12,770 bases of DNA from Verrucomicrobiota bacterium (GCA_005798925.1 SYID01000003.1:1-12770); one strand, 5' to 3'; positions 1 through 9,443 are shown, counted from the first letter of the stretch. Translations and numbers: made by a program. The notes: generated from the sequence alone by a model not told the origin.

Positions 1-1605
1 GAGCTTCATGCCGGCGCCGTCCGGTTTGGGCAGATAGCCGAAGACGACGTTCTTGCCGGCCTCGCAGGCGAGAAGGAGGCCGTTCCACTTCGGATCGAGG
101 GCGCCGTTCTCATAGAAGGCCACGCCGGTGGGCGAGCCGCCACCGTAGACGTCGCCGGCCGGCATGGTGCCAGGGTCGTCCTGACGCCATTCGGCGACCG
201 GGGTTTCCTGTCCCGGACGCTTGTCGGCGCCCCAGGAACGCTGGCCGTCGGCGGAGGCGAAACCGGCGTTGCCTCCTTCCATGATCAGGGAGACACGGCA
301 GGCGGGCGGGTCGTCATTGTCGCTCTGGTACATGTCGCCGAACGAGTTGATGGACTGTTCGTAGCTGTTGCGGTAGTTATGGCCGACGATGCGGGCGTTC
401 GTGCCGTCGCTGTTCATGCGCACGGAGAAACCGCCGACCCAGACGTTGCCGTCGTCGCTGCGCACGCCGGCGACCTTCTGGGCGTCGACGGCCTGCTTGG
501 TCCATTCGCCGTGATTGTAAGGGCTGCCGATGCGGAAGGTCTTGCCCGACTTGTCGGTGAACTGGCCGCAGGTGTTGCCTTGGTTGAAGTTCCACCTGCC
601 GTCCGGACCGAAGGTCGCGCTGTGGAGGGAGTGGTCGTGGTTACGGCCGTTGAAGCCGGTCAGCAGCACCTCGCGTTTGTCGACCTTAGGGTCGAAGACG
701 CCGTCGCCGTTCACGTCCGTGTAGACAAGCAGGTCCGGCGGCTGCGAGACGACGATCTTGCCGTCGATGTGCGCGACGCCGAGCGGCGATACGAGGTTGG
801 TCTCCTGCGTGAAGACCGTGACCTTGTCGGCCTTGCCCGCGCCGGTGGTGTCCTCGAGGACGACGATGCGGTCGCCTTCGGGACGACGGCCGGCCTTGCT
901 GCGGTAGTTGACGCCTTCGGCGACATACATGCGGCCGCGCTCGTCGAAATCGATGTTGGTCGGGTTGAAGATCTGGGGCGAGGTCGCCCAGACGGTGACT
1001 TCGAAACCTTCCGGCACCGTGAAGAGCTCCGTCGGGACGGCGAGGGGGCCGCTGTCGAAGTCGACCGGCTTGTATTTCGCCGGACGGGTCGTGAAGACGG
1101 CGAACTTCACGTCGGCCGAGCTGGGCTTGCCGCCCCGGATGGCGCCTCCGTCATCGAGGCCGACCTTGGCGCGGAATGATTTCGCGGGACCCGGCAGCTC
1201 GTAGGCGATGAAGGAGTTGGCGTGCGTGCCGATGCCACGTTCGTACTGCTTGCCGGCGACCTTGAGGGGCTTGCCGTCATAATTCTTTCCGATCCGGGTC
1301 TGACCGAGCGATTCGGCGTCTTTCCATTTCAGCTTGGTCAGGTCGAGCACGGTACCGTCCATCAGGACGACCTCCGGCTCGATCCAGTTCGACCAATCGC
1401 AGGCGGTCTGTCCCAGGTCGGCGACCATCAGGTAAAGCTCCTTTGAGCCGTTCAGCTCGGCGGAGAAATCCACCAAGCGATGCTTGTCCTTGGCGAGCAG
1501 GATCGGCGACTCGGCCACCGGCTTGGGGTCGGCGGCGACGACCGGAACGATTAAGGCGAGGAGGGCCAGCAGCGAGAGGCCGGCCTGACGGGATACGTGA
1601 GACAT
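1..1605 (-). CDS. Secreted NPCBM domain + PVC-type membrane-bound dehydrogenase propeller (C-terminus missing)
   Basis: The reading frame is open for 535 codons from an ATG at 1605 (complement) and runs off the left edge without a stop. Residues 1-25 look like a Sec signal peptide: a leucine-rich core ending VVA, then AD. Residues ~40-175 resemble an NPCBM/NEW2 domain, a galactose-binding-like fold linked to glycan binding; the hallmark is G124-IGTHAN. From ~194 the sequence matches the N-terminal propeller of PVC 'putative membrane-bound dehydrogenases' (TVPEGFEVTVWA, then NIDFDERGRMYVAE). It includes a calcium-loop-like DVNGDGVFD (297-305) and a conserved-looking HDHSLH (323-328). In this family a c-type heme (CxxCH) domain often follows; it would lie beyond the edge and cannot be seen. 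The likely role is an extracytoplasmic oxidoreductase acting on or near a glycan; the substrate is unknown. It is divergent from the rightward cluster and may share its regulation. No Shine-Dalgarno is visible; a perfect 5-bp hairpin sits five bases before the ATG. Confidence 0.85.
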   Translation of the reverse strand, partial: MSHVSRQAGLSLLALLALIVPVVAADPKPVAESPILLAKDKHRLVDFSAELNGSKELYLMVADLGQTACDWSNWIEPEVVLMDGTVLDLTKLKWKDAESLGQTRIGKNYDGKPLKVAGKQYERGIGTHANSFIAYELPGPAKSFRAKVGLDDGGAIRGGKPSSADVKFAVFTTRPAKYKPVDFDSGPLAVPTELFTVPEGFEVTVWATSPQIFNPTNIDFDERGRMYVAEGVNYRSKAGRRPEGDRIVVLEDTTGAGKADKVTVFTQETNLVSPLGVAHIDGKIVVSQPPDLLVYTDVNGDGVFDPKVDKREVLLTGFNGRNHDHSLHSATFGPDGRWNFNQGNTCGQFTDKSGKTFRIGSPYNHGEWTKQAVDAQKVAGVRSDDGNVWVGGFSVRMNSDGTNARIVGHNYRNSYEQSINSFGDMYQSDNDDPPACRVSLIMEGGNAGFASADGQRSWGADKRPGQETPVAEWRQDDPGTMPAGDVYGGGSPTGVAFYENGALDPKWNGLLLACEAGKNVVFGYLPKPDGAGMKL

Positions 1606-1610
1606 GAGGT

Positions 1611-1624
1611 GGCTAGGGGTAGCC
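1611..1624 (-). repeat. Perfect inverted repeat abutting the leftward start codon
   Basis: GGCTA-GGGG-TAGCC forms a perfect 5-bp stem with a 4-base loop. On the minus-strand transcript the loop is CCCC, and the structure ends five bases before the ATG at 1605, where a ribosome-binding site would normally lie. It could be an operator half-site pair or a 5'-UTR hairpin affecting initiation. The symmetry is seen directly; function is inference. Confidence 0.4.
1614..1620 (-). promoter_or_regulatory. ACCCCTA heptamer, copy 1
   Basis: ACCCCTA reads on the minus strand, eight bases before the ATG of the leftward gene and inside the inverted repeat there. The same heptamer occurs in the gaps at 7312-7318 and 9418-9424. 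It is a candidate shared regulatory or initiation element; its meaning is unknown. Confidence 0.25.
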
Positions 1625-1661
1625 CATAGACACCCTGATTTCAGCCGGGTTCAACCCCAAC

Positions 1662-1691
1662 TTGGCCCAAAAGGCGGCATCGGGCTTAAAT
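1662..1691 (+). promoter_or_regulatory. Weak sigma-70-like promoter candidate for the rightward cluster
   Basis: TTGGCC (1662-1667) and TTAAAT (1686-1691) each match four of six consensus positions and are 18 bases apart. This would give a leader of roughly 75-80 bases before the ATG at 1776. The match is poor enough to arise by chance, and PVC promoter consensus is not well defined, so this is only a pointer. Confidence 0.2.
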
Positions 1692-1742
1692 ACCCACCCA
1701 TGGCTTTACATCCCGATGACAGCCAACACGTTTAAGGAACTT

Positions 1743-1757
1743 AGGGCACCCCGCCCT
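1743..1757 (+). repeat. Small hairpin upstream of cytochrome gene A
   Basis: AGGGC-ACCCC-GCCCT gives a perfect 5-bp stem with a 5-base loop, ending 18 bases before the ATG at 1776. It is followed by a T-rich stretch (ACTTTTATT). It may be a leader hairpin or attenuator-like element. The stem is too short to call a terminator with confidence. Confidence 0.25.
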
Positions 1758-1775
1758 GTCGTACTTTTATTGACG

Positions 1776-4700
1776 ATGTCTTTCCGGCAATTCTTCGCCC
1801 CTTTTTTCCTAGCCGCTTCGGTCGGGGCTGCGGAGCCGTCCCTCGCGCCCTCGGACGCTCAGCTGGAGTTTTTCGAAAAGGAAATCCGCCCGGTACTGGC
1901 CGATCATTGCTACAAATGCCATGGCGAGAAGAAACAGAAGTCCGGTCTACGTCTCGATTCTCGCGAGTTCATCCTCAAGGGCGGCGAAGTCGGCCCGGTC
2001 GTCGTCCCGGGCAAACCCGAAATCAGCCGACTGATCCTCTCGGTCAACCACGCCAAGGGACCGGACATCTACGCCATGCCCGGCGAAGACGAGAAGCTTC
2101 CGCCGAAAGCGATCGCGGCGCTCACCGAGTGGGTACGCCAAGGCTTGCCTTGGCCGGAAGAAGCCAAATCCAACGCCCAAGACCCTCGCAAGCACTGGGC
2201 CTTCCAGCCGGTCGTGCCGCCGGCTCCGCCGACGGTCGCGGAAGCCGACGCCGCCAAGATTCGCCAGCCGCTCGACCGCTTCGTCCTGGCCAAGCTCAAG
2301 GAGGCCGGCCTCGACTTCAATCCGCAGGCGAGCCGTGAAGTCGTCATCCGTCGCCTGACCCTCGCGCTCGTCGGCTACCAGCCGACCGCCGCCGAGATCG
2401 CCGCTTTCGTCGCCGACCAGGACCCGCAATCCGTCGAGAAGCTGGTCGATCGTCTGCTCGCCTTGCCGGCCTTCGGCGAACGCTGGGGCCGTCACTGGCT
2501 CGACGTCGCCCGCTACGCCGACACGAAAGGCTACGTCTTCCAGGAGGAACGCCGCTATCCTTACGCCTACACTTATCGCGACTGGGTGGTGAAAGCCTTC
2601 AACGACGACCTGCCCTACGACCAGTTCCTCCGCCTGCAGATCGCGGCCGATCAGATCGTCAAGGACCCGGAGAACAACCGCGACCTCGCCGCGTTGGGCT
2701 TCCTCACGCTCGGCCGCCGTTTCCTCAACAGCACCCCCGACATCATCGACGACCGTATCGACGTCGTCATGCGCGGCACCCAAGGCCTGACGATGGCCTG
2801 CGCCCGCTGCCACGACCACAAGTTCGACCCCCTGCCGACGACGGAGTACTACTCCCTCTACGCCATCTTCAACTCCAGCGAGGAACCCAAGCAGCTCCCG
2901 CCCCTCAAGCCTTTCACCCGCACGCAGGAGACGGAGGAATTCGAGGCCGAACTGGCCTCACGCCAGAAGAAACTGGATGACTTCATCCAGAGCCGCTACG
3001 ACCTCTCCTTCTCGCCCGAGAAGACCGCAGCTTACCTGAGCCTCGCGATGGCGTCCCTCAAGGATACCAAGTTGGACGCGAATCAGAAAGCCAAGGCATC
3101 GAATCTTTATGCGGCCGTGCTCGGCGGCTGGAAGAACGCATTGAGACCGAAACTGACGCCGGCCGACCCTGTCTGGGGCGCCTGGGTGAGACTGCAGGGC
3201 GTCGTCGACGCCGAGTTCCCGAAGCGCTTCGCCGAGCTGATCTCCCAGCCGTCCCAGTTGGCCGACCCGCTCCTTCGCACCCGGCTGCAGTCCAAGGCGC
3301 CGACCAAATTGGCCGAACTCACCGCGACCTACGCCGCCCTGCTCTCCGAAGCCCGTAAACCGGAGAATATCGCGAGCGTCGAATGGAAGCCGTGGCGCGA
3401 ACTCATCCTTCATCCCAGCGGCCCGACGGCGATGACGCCGGCTTCGCTCATCGGCACCTACAACGTCGCCGACCGCAACACGCGCAATCGCCTGGAAATC
3501 GCCGTCACGGGCTTCAAGGCCACGAGCCCGAAGAGCCCTCCGCACGCGATGGCGATCCAAGACAAGGCGAAGGCCGTGCAAGGCGTCGTCTTCCTCCGCG
3601 GCAGCGCCTCGCGGCCCGGCAAGAAGGTCCCGCGCCAATATCTGTCCATCCTCTCCGACGGCCCGCCCAAGGAATTCACCCAAGGCAGCGGCCGACTTGA
3701 CCTCGCCAACGCCATCACCAGCCCGACCAATCCGTTGACCGCCCGCGTGATGGTCAACCGCGTCTGGATGCACCTCATCGGTCAGCCGCTTGTCGAGACC
3801 CCGAGCGACTTCGGCGTCCGTACCGCGCCTGGCAAGAACCCCGCCCTCCTCGATCACCTCGCGTCCTCCTTCGTGAAGGACGGTTGGTCGACGAAGAAGC
3901 TCATCCGCTCGATCGTCCTCTCTCGCACGTTCCTGCAGACCGCCGACCTCCGCGACGACGCCGTCGCCAAGGATCCCGACAACTCCCTGCACTGGCGCGC
4001 CCATCGCCGTCGCCTCGACTTCGAAGCCCTGCGCGACAGCATGCTGCGCGTGGCCGGCAAGCTCGAGGACGCCAAGCTCGGTGGGCAGCCTTTCGACCTG
4101 GTCGGCGCCTTCGGGACGCCCCGCCGGACGATCTACGGACACATCGACCGCCAGAACCTGCCGGCCTTCTTCCGGACGTTCGATTTCGCGAATCCTGACT
4201 ATCACGTCCCCAAGCGCAACCAGACCACGACGCCCCAGCAGTCGCTCTGGATGCTCAACCATCCGTTCGGACGCTCCGTGGCCGACGAGCTGGCCGCCAA
4301 GGTCGCGTCGCTGCCGGACGATGCCGCCAAGGTCCGCGCGCTCTATCAGGCCGTCCTCGCCCGGACGCCGCGATCCGACGAGACCGCGCTCGCCCTCGAC
4401 TACCTGCGCGAGGCGTCCCAGGCCCCAGCGCCGGCGGCCTGGACCAATGGCTTCGGCGGTTACGATCCGAAGACGAAGCAGGTCGCCTTCACCGAGATGA
4501 CGGTCCGCACCAAGGATCGCATCTCGCCCACCGACAAACTGCCCGACAAGAAATACTCGTTCGTCTTCCTGTCCGCCAAAGGCGGTCACCCCGGCGACAA
4601 GCCCGAGCTCGCGGCCATTCGTCGCTGGACCGCTGGTTCGCCCGGCAAGTATCGGATCGAGGGAGAGCTGGCCGTGGGCAGCAAGGCCAGTGACGGCGTC

Positions 4701-5009
4701 CGCGCCCGGGTGTTCTCATCGCGGGGAGGGCTGCTCAAGGAGGTCGTCGTCGCGGGCGGAGCCTCCGGCGCCGTGGCGCTCGCCGAAGTAGAATTGGCCG
4801 CGGGCGAATCACTCGACTTCATCGCCGACAATTTCCGCACGTCCAACAGCGACGGCTTCGGCTGGTCGCCCGTCATCAAGGACGCCCTGACGGGCGAGGT
4901 CATCAGCTCCGCCGCCGGCGAGTTCGGCCGCAAGCCGGACCGCCAGTCAGCGCTTTCCACTTTCGCCCAGGTCCTCCTCCAAAGCAACGAATTCGCCTTC
5001 GCCGACTGA
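1776..5009 (+). CDS. PSCyt1-DUF1549-DUF1553 secreted cytochrome-like protein A
   Basis: This 1077-residue protein begins with a good Sec signal (MSFRQFFAPFFLAASVGA, then AEPS). The signal decides the ATG at 1776 over the in-frame TTG at 1662. Residues ~33-135 are a Planctomycete cytochrome c-type domain with C45-YKCH. DUF1549 spans ~163-370 and ends in C342-ARCHDHKFDP. Two heme-binding motifs, and no other cysteines in the whole chain, argue for one or two covalent hemes, though neither is proven. The middle (~370-638) is poorly recognisable and short compared with protein B; it keeps a reduced ASRPGKKVPRQ motif. DUF1553 starts near 639 (LDLANAITSPTNPLTARVMV). A beta-rich insertion (~885-1050) precedes the usual family tail QSNEFAFAD. 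The role is probably extracytoplasmic electron transfer or oxidation; no substrate is known. The stop overlaps the next gene by one base, so it is translated with its DUF1501 partner. Confidence 0.93.
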   Translation: MSFRQFFAPFFLAASVGAAEPSLAPSDAQLEFFEKEIRPVLADHCYKCHGEKKQKSGLRLDSREFILKGGEVGPVVVPGKPEISRLILSVNHAKGPDIYAMPGEDEKLPPKAIAALTEWVRQGLPWPEEAKSNAQDPRKHWAFQPVVPPAPPTVAEADAAKIRQPLDRFVLAKLKEAGLDFNPQASREVVIRRLTLALVGYQPTAAEIAAFVADQDPQSVEKLVDRLLALPAFGERWGRHWLDVARYADTKGYVFQEERRYPYAYTYRDWVVKAFNDDLPYDQFLRLQIAADQIVKDPENNRDLAALGFLTLGRRFLNSTPDIIDDRIDVVMRGTQGLTMACARCHDHKFDPLPTTEYYSLYAIFNSSEEPKQLPPLKPFTRTQETEEFEAELASRQKKLDDFIQSRYDLSFSPEKTAAYLSLAMASLKDTKLDANQKAKASNLYAAVLGGWKNALRPKLTPADPVWGAWVRLQGVVDAEFPKRFAELISQPSQLADPLLRTRLQSKAPTKLAELTATYAALLSEARKPENIASVEWKPWRELILHPSGPTAMTPASLIGTYNVADRNTRNRLEIAVTGFKATSPKSPPHAMAIQDKAKAVQGVVFLRGSASRPGKKVPRQYLSILSDGPPKEFTQGSGRLDLANAITSPTNPLTARVMVNRVWMHLIGQPLVETPSDFGVRTAPGKNPALLDHLASSFVKDGWSTKKLIRSIVLSRTFLQTADLRDDAVAKDPDNSLHWRAHRRRLDFEALRDSMLRVAGKLEDAKLGGQPFDLVGAFGTPRRTIYGHIDRQNLPAFFRTFDFANPDYHVPKRNQTTTPQQSLWMLNHPFGRSVADELAAKVASLPDDAAKVRALYQAVLARTPRSDETALALDYLREASQAPAPAAWTNGFGGYDPKTKQVAFTEMTVRTKDRISPTDKLPDKKYSFVFLSAKGGHPGDKPELAAIRRWTAGSPGKYRIEGELAVGSKASDGVRARVFSSRGGLLKEVVVAGGASGAVALAEVELAAGESLDFIADNFRTSNSDGFGWSPVIKDALTGEVISSAAGEFGRKPDRQSALSTFAQVLLQSNEFAFAD

Positions 5010-6448
5010 TGCACCATATCGACCCACTCTCCCTCGGTTCCCGTCGCGAATTCCTCCGTCGCGTCGGCATGGGCCTCGGCGGCGTCGCCATGGCCTCGCT
5101 GCTCCAGCAGGAACTCCGGGGCGCCGACATCCGCGTCGACCCGCTGCGCCCGCTGGCCGCGCGCAAGCCCCCCCTGCCCTGCAAGGCCAAGCGCGTGATC
5201 CACATCTTCGCCAACGGCGGCGCCTCGCAGGTCGACACCTTCGACCGCAAGGTCGCCCTCGACAAATACCACGGCAAGACGCTGCCGGGCGACTACATCG
5301 CGACCGAACGTCGCACCGGCGCCGCCTTCCGCTCGCCGTTCACCTGGAAGCGCTACGGCAAGAGCGGACTCGAGGTCAGCGAACTCTTCGCCAAGACGGC
5401 CGAGCACGCCGACGACCTCTGCGTGATCCGCTCGATGAAGGCCGACGTGCCGAACCACGAGCCCTCCCTGCTGCTGATGAACTGCGGCGAGGCCCGCCAG
5501 GTCCGCCCGTCCATGGGCTCCTGGGTCACCTACGGCCTCGGCACCGAGAACGAGAACCTGCCCGGCTTCATGACGCTCTGCCCTGGCGGCTTCCCGATCC
5601 AGGAGACGCAGAACTGGCAGTGCGGCTTCCTCCCTGGCGTCTACCAAGGCAATTACGTCGACACGTCCAAGCGCACGGTCGAGGAACTCATCGAGAACAT
5701 CCGCAACTTCGGCCTGTCCCGCCCAGCCCAGCGCAAGCAGCTCGACCTGCTGGCCAAGCTCAACGCCGCCCATCAGTCCGTCCGCCCGCAGGACGCCGCC
5801 CTCGAGGCGCGCGCGCAGTCCTTCGAGATGGCCTACCGCATGCAGCTCGAAGCGACCGACGCCTTCGACGTGGGCCGCGAATCCGAGAAGACCCGCGAGA
5901 TGTACGGCGACACGACCCTCGGACGGCAGTTCCTGATCGCCCGCCGTCTCGCCGAACGAGGCGTGCGCTTCATCCAGCTCTGGCACGGCGCCGGCCAGCC
6001 CTGGGACAGCCACGACGATCTGGAAAAGAACCACAAGCGGCTGGCGATGGAGGCCGACCAGCCGATCGCCGCGCTGCTCGCCGACCTCAAGCGCCTCGGC
6101 ATGCTCGAGGAGACCCTCGTCATCTGGGGCGGCGAATTCGGCCGCACCCCGACCGTCGAACTCCCGACTCCGGGTTCCAATCAAGGCAAGATCAACGGCC
6201 GCGACCATAACAGCCACGGTTTCACCATGTGGATGGCGGGCGGCGGCGTGAAGCCCGGCCACATCCACGGCGAAAGCGACGAGTTCGGCTTCAAGGCCGC
6301 GAAGGATGTCGTCCACGTCCACGACCTGCACGCCACGATCCTCCGCCTCCTCGGCTTCAACCACGAGGAATTCACCTTCCGCAGCTCGGGCCGCGACTTC
6401 CGCCTGACCGACGTCCACGGGAAGATCGTGCAATCGATCATAGCCTGA
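5009..6448 (+). CDS. DUF1501 protein A, Tat-exported
   Basis: This 479-residue protein opens with a twin-arginine signal, S11-RREFLRR followed by a hydrophobic stretch (GMGLGGVAMASLL), so it is probably exported folded. The rest is DUF1501, a family related in fold to alkaline phosphatases and sulfatases but without an established reaction. Family landmarks are HIFANGGASQVDTFD (65-79), a CVIRSM...NHEPS segment around 138-152, WGGEFGRTP (373-381) and GRDHNSHGF (397-405), then MAGGGVKPGHIHGESDEFG. The His/Asp-rich blocks could bind metal. DUF1501 genes very commonly follow DUF1549/DUF1553 genes in PVC genomes, and here the start ATG shares its A with the upstream TGA, which supports a functional partnership. 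The length is normal for the family. The function as hydrolase or redox partner is unproven. Confidence 0.93.
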   Translation: MHHIDPLSLGSRREFLRRVGMGLGGVAMASLLQQELRGADIRVDPLRPLAARKPPLPCKAKRVIHIFANGGASQVDTFDRKVALDKYHGKTLPGDYIATERRTGAAFRSPFTWKRYGKSGLEVSELFAKTAEHADDLCVIRSMKADVPNHEPSLLLMNCGEARQVRPSMGSWVTYGLGTENENLPGFMTLCPGGFPIQETQNWQCGFLPGVYQGNYVDTSKRTVEELIENIRNFGLSRPAQRKQLDLLAKLNAAHQSVRPQDAALEARAQSFEMAYRMQLEATDAFDVGRESEKTREMYGDTTLGRQFLIARRLAERGVRFIQLWHGAGQPWDSHDDLEKNHKRLAMEADQPIAALLADLKRLGMLEETLVIWGGEFGRTPTVELPTPGSNQGKINGRDHNSHGFTMWMAGGGVKPGHIHGESDEFGFKAAKDVVHVHDLHATILRLLGFNHEEFTFRSSGRDFRLTDVHGKIVQSIIA

Positions 6449-7296
6449 TGAATCACCTCGTCCGCCTGCTGCTGTGCCTGGCCGTCACCTCGGCCGGTGC
6501 GCTCGAGACCAAGGTCGTCAAGGACGTCCCTTATAAGGACGACGTGGTCTCGCTGACGCCCTACGAACAGGAGAGGTGCAAGCTCGACCTGACCCTCCCG
6601 CTTGGCGCGAAAGACTTCCCCACCTATGTGTGGTTCTACGGCGGGGGCCTGAAGAACGGCGGCAAGGACCTGAGTTCGGAATACTGCGCCGAGATCCGCG
6701 CCAGTCTCGCCCGGGCCGGCGTCGCGGTCGTGACGCCCGACTACCGCCTGAGCCCGAAGGTGAAATACCCGGCCTACGTCGACGACGCGGCGGCGGCCTT
6801 TGCCTGGACGGTGAAGCACATCGCCGAGCATGGCGGCGATCCGCGCAAGGTCTTCATCGGCGGCCACTCGGCCGGCGGCTACCTCGCCCTGCTCGTAGGC
6901 ATGGACCCCGAACGGCTCAAGCCCCACGGCCTGACGCTGGCCCACGTCGCGGGCATCGCCCAGGTCAGCGGCCAGGTCTTCAACCATTACACCGTCCGCG
7001 ACGAACGTGGCCAAGCCCGCTATGGCATCACGTCCGACGAGGCCGCGCCCGCCTTCCATATCCGCAAATCCCTCCCTCCGATCCTGACGATTTACGCGCA
7101 GAACGACATGCTCAGCCGCGCCGAAGAGAACATGTTCTTCGTGACGACCCTCAAGGCGGCCGGACATACGGAGAACTACTCCCTGCGCGTCGACGACCGC
7201 GATCACGGCACCGTCGGACATAACCTCCGCCACGACGACGACCCGGCCCGCCTCGCGATCCTGAACTTCATCGCCAAGCAGTCCGCCGCCCGCTGA
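6448..7296 (+). CDS. Secreted alpha/beta-hydrolase (carbohydrate-esterase-like)
   Basis: This 282-residue protein has a Sec signal peptide (MNHLVRLLLCLAVTSAGA). The ATG at 6448 overlaps the upstream TGA by one base. An open frame continues back to 6229, but that part overlaps DUF1501 and would bury the signal, so it is rejected. The fold is the COG0657-type esterase/BD-FAE group: oxyanion-loop Y64-GGG (usually HGGG), D98-YRLSP, nucleophile elbow GGHS141AGG, acid D220 in IYAQND, and catalytic H253 in DDRDHG. All triad members are present, so it should be active. The likely reaction is removal of acetyl or other acyl esters, plausibly from a polysaccharide given the export signal and neighbours. 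A lipid, peptide or small-molecule ester cannot be excluded. It ends 35 bases before the flavoenzyme gene. Confidence 0.92.
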   Translation: MNHLVRLLLCLAVTSAGALETKVVKDVPYKDDVVSLTPYEQERCKLDLTLPLGAKDFPTYVWFYGGGLKNGGKDLSSEYCAEIRASLARAGVAVVTPDYRLSPKVKYPAYVDDAAAAFAWTVKHIAEHGGDPRKVFIGGHSAGGYLALLVGMDPERLKPHGLTLAHVAGIAQVSGQVFNHYTVRDERGQARYGITSDEAAPAFHIRKSLPPILTIYAQNDMLSRAEENMFFVTTLKAAGHTENYSLRVDDRDHGTVGHNLRHDDDPARLAILNFIAKQSAAR

Positions 7297-7331
7297 TCGA
7301 GGTAGGCAGCCACCCCTAACCCTTTTCGACC
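7297..7331 (+). other. 35-base gap before the flavoenzyme gene
   Basis: The gap carries GAGGTAGG (7299-7306), which resembles a Shine-Dalgarno sequence but ends 25 bases before the ATG at 7332, with no closer start codon, so it is unlikely to serve this gene. It also carries ACCCCTA at 7312-7318. No terminator hairpin is visible, so read-through from the esterase gene is likely. Confidence 0.5.
7312..7318 (+). promoter_or_regulatory. ACCCCTA heptamer, copy 2
   Basis: ACCCCTA lies 13 bases before the flavoenzyme ATG, in the same orientation relative to its gene as copy 1 at 1614-1620. It is a candidate recurring upstream element of unknown role. Confidence 0.25.
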
Positions 7332-9416
<2,085 letters not shown>

Positions 9417-9417
9417 A

Positions 9418-9424
9418 TAGGGGT
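9418..9424 (-). promoter_or_regulatory. ACCCCTA heptamer, copy 3
   Basis: TAGGGGT on the plus strand is the reverse complement of the heptamer at 1614-1620 (minus) and 7312-7318. It begins one base after the TGA of the flavoenzyme gene and lies 58 bases before the next start, in the opposite orientation to that gene. Confidence 0.2.
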
Positions 9425-9443
9425 CTTCCCCATTAATCCATTG

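Larger units (their letters stand above)
1606..1775. promoter_or_regulatory. Divergent intergenic region between the leftward dehydrogenase and the rightward cluster
   Basis: This 170-base stretch separates two divergent starts, so promoters for both directions should lie here. It is visibly richer in A/T than the flanking genes, notably around 1686-1692 and 1761-1772. It holds an inverted repeat next to the leftward start, a second small hairpin next to the rightward start, and a weak sigma-70-like pair. An open frame extends the rightward gene back to a TTG at 1662, but the protein it would add lacks signal-peptide character, so I treat the stretch as non-coding. Confidence 0.6.

Noticed and set aside
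379..1179. A 266-codon plus-strand open frame in the left region
   Set aside because: It is antisense to the NPCBM-propeller gene, whose frame shows a signal peptide and conserved motifs; this frame shows none.
1662..1775. Extension of cytochrome A back to a TTG start
   Set aside because: The extra 38 residues place a charged segment before the signal peptide. The ATG at 1776 gives a classic Sec signal.
2958..4589. A 543-codon minus-strand open frame opposite cytochrome A
   Set aside because: Antisense shadow of a clearly real coding frame with conserved domains; composition is low-complexity.
4586..6433. A 615-codon minus-strand open frame opposite DUF1501 A
   Set aside because: Same third-position artefact; it crosses the gene junction at 5009 and has no family motif.
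6229..6447. Extension of the esterase frame back to 6229
   Set aside because: It overlaps the conserved C-terminus of DUF1501 A by over 200 bases and would bury the signal peptide that follows the ATG at 6448.
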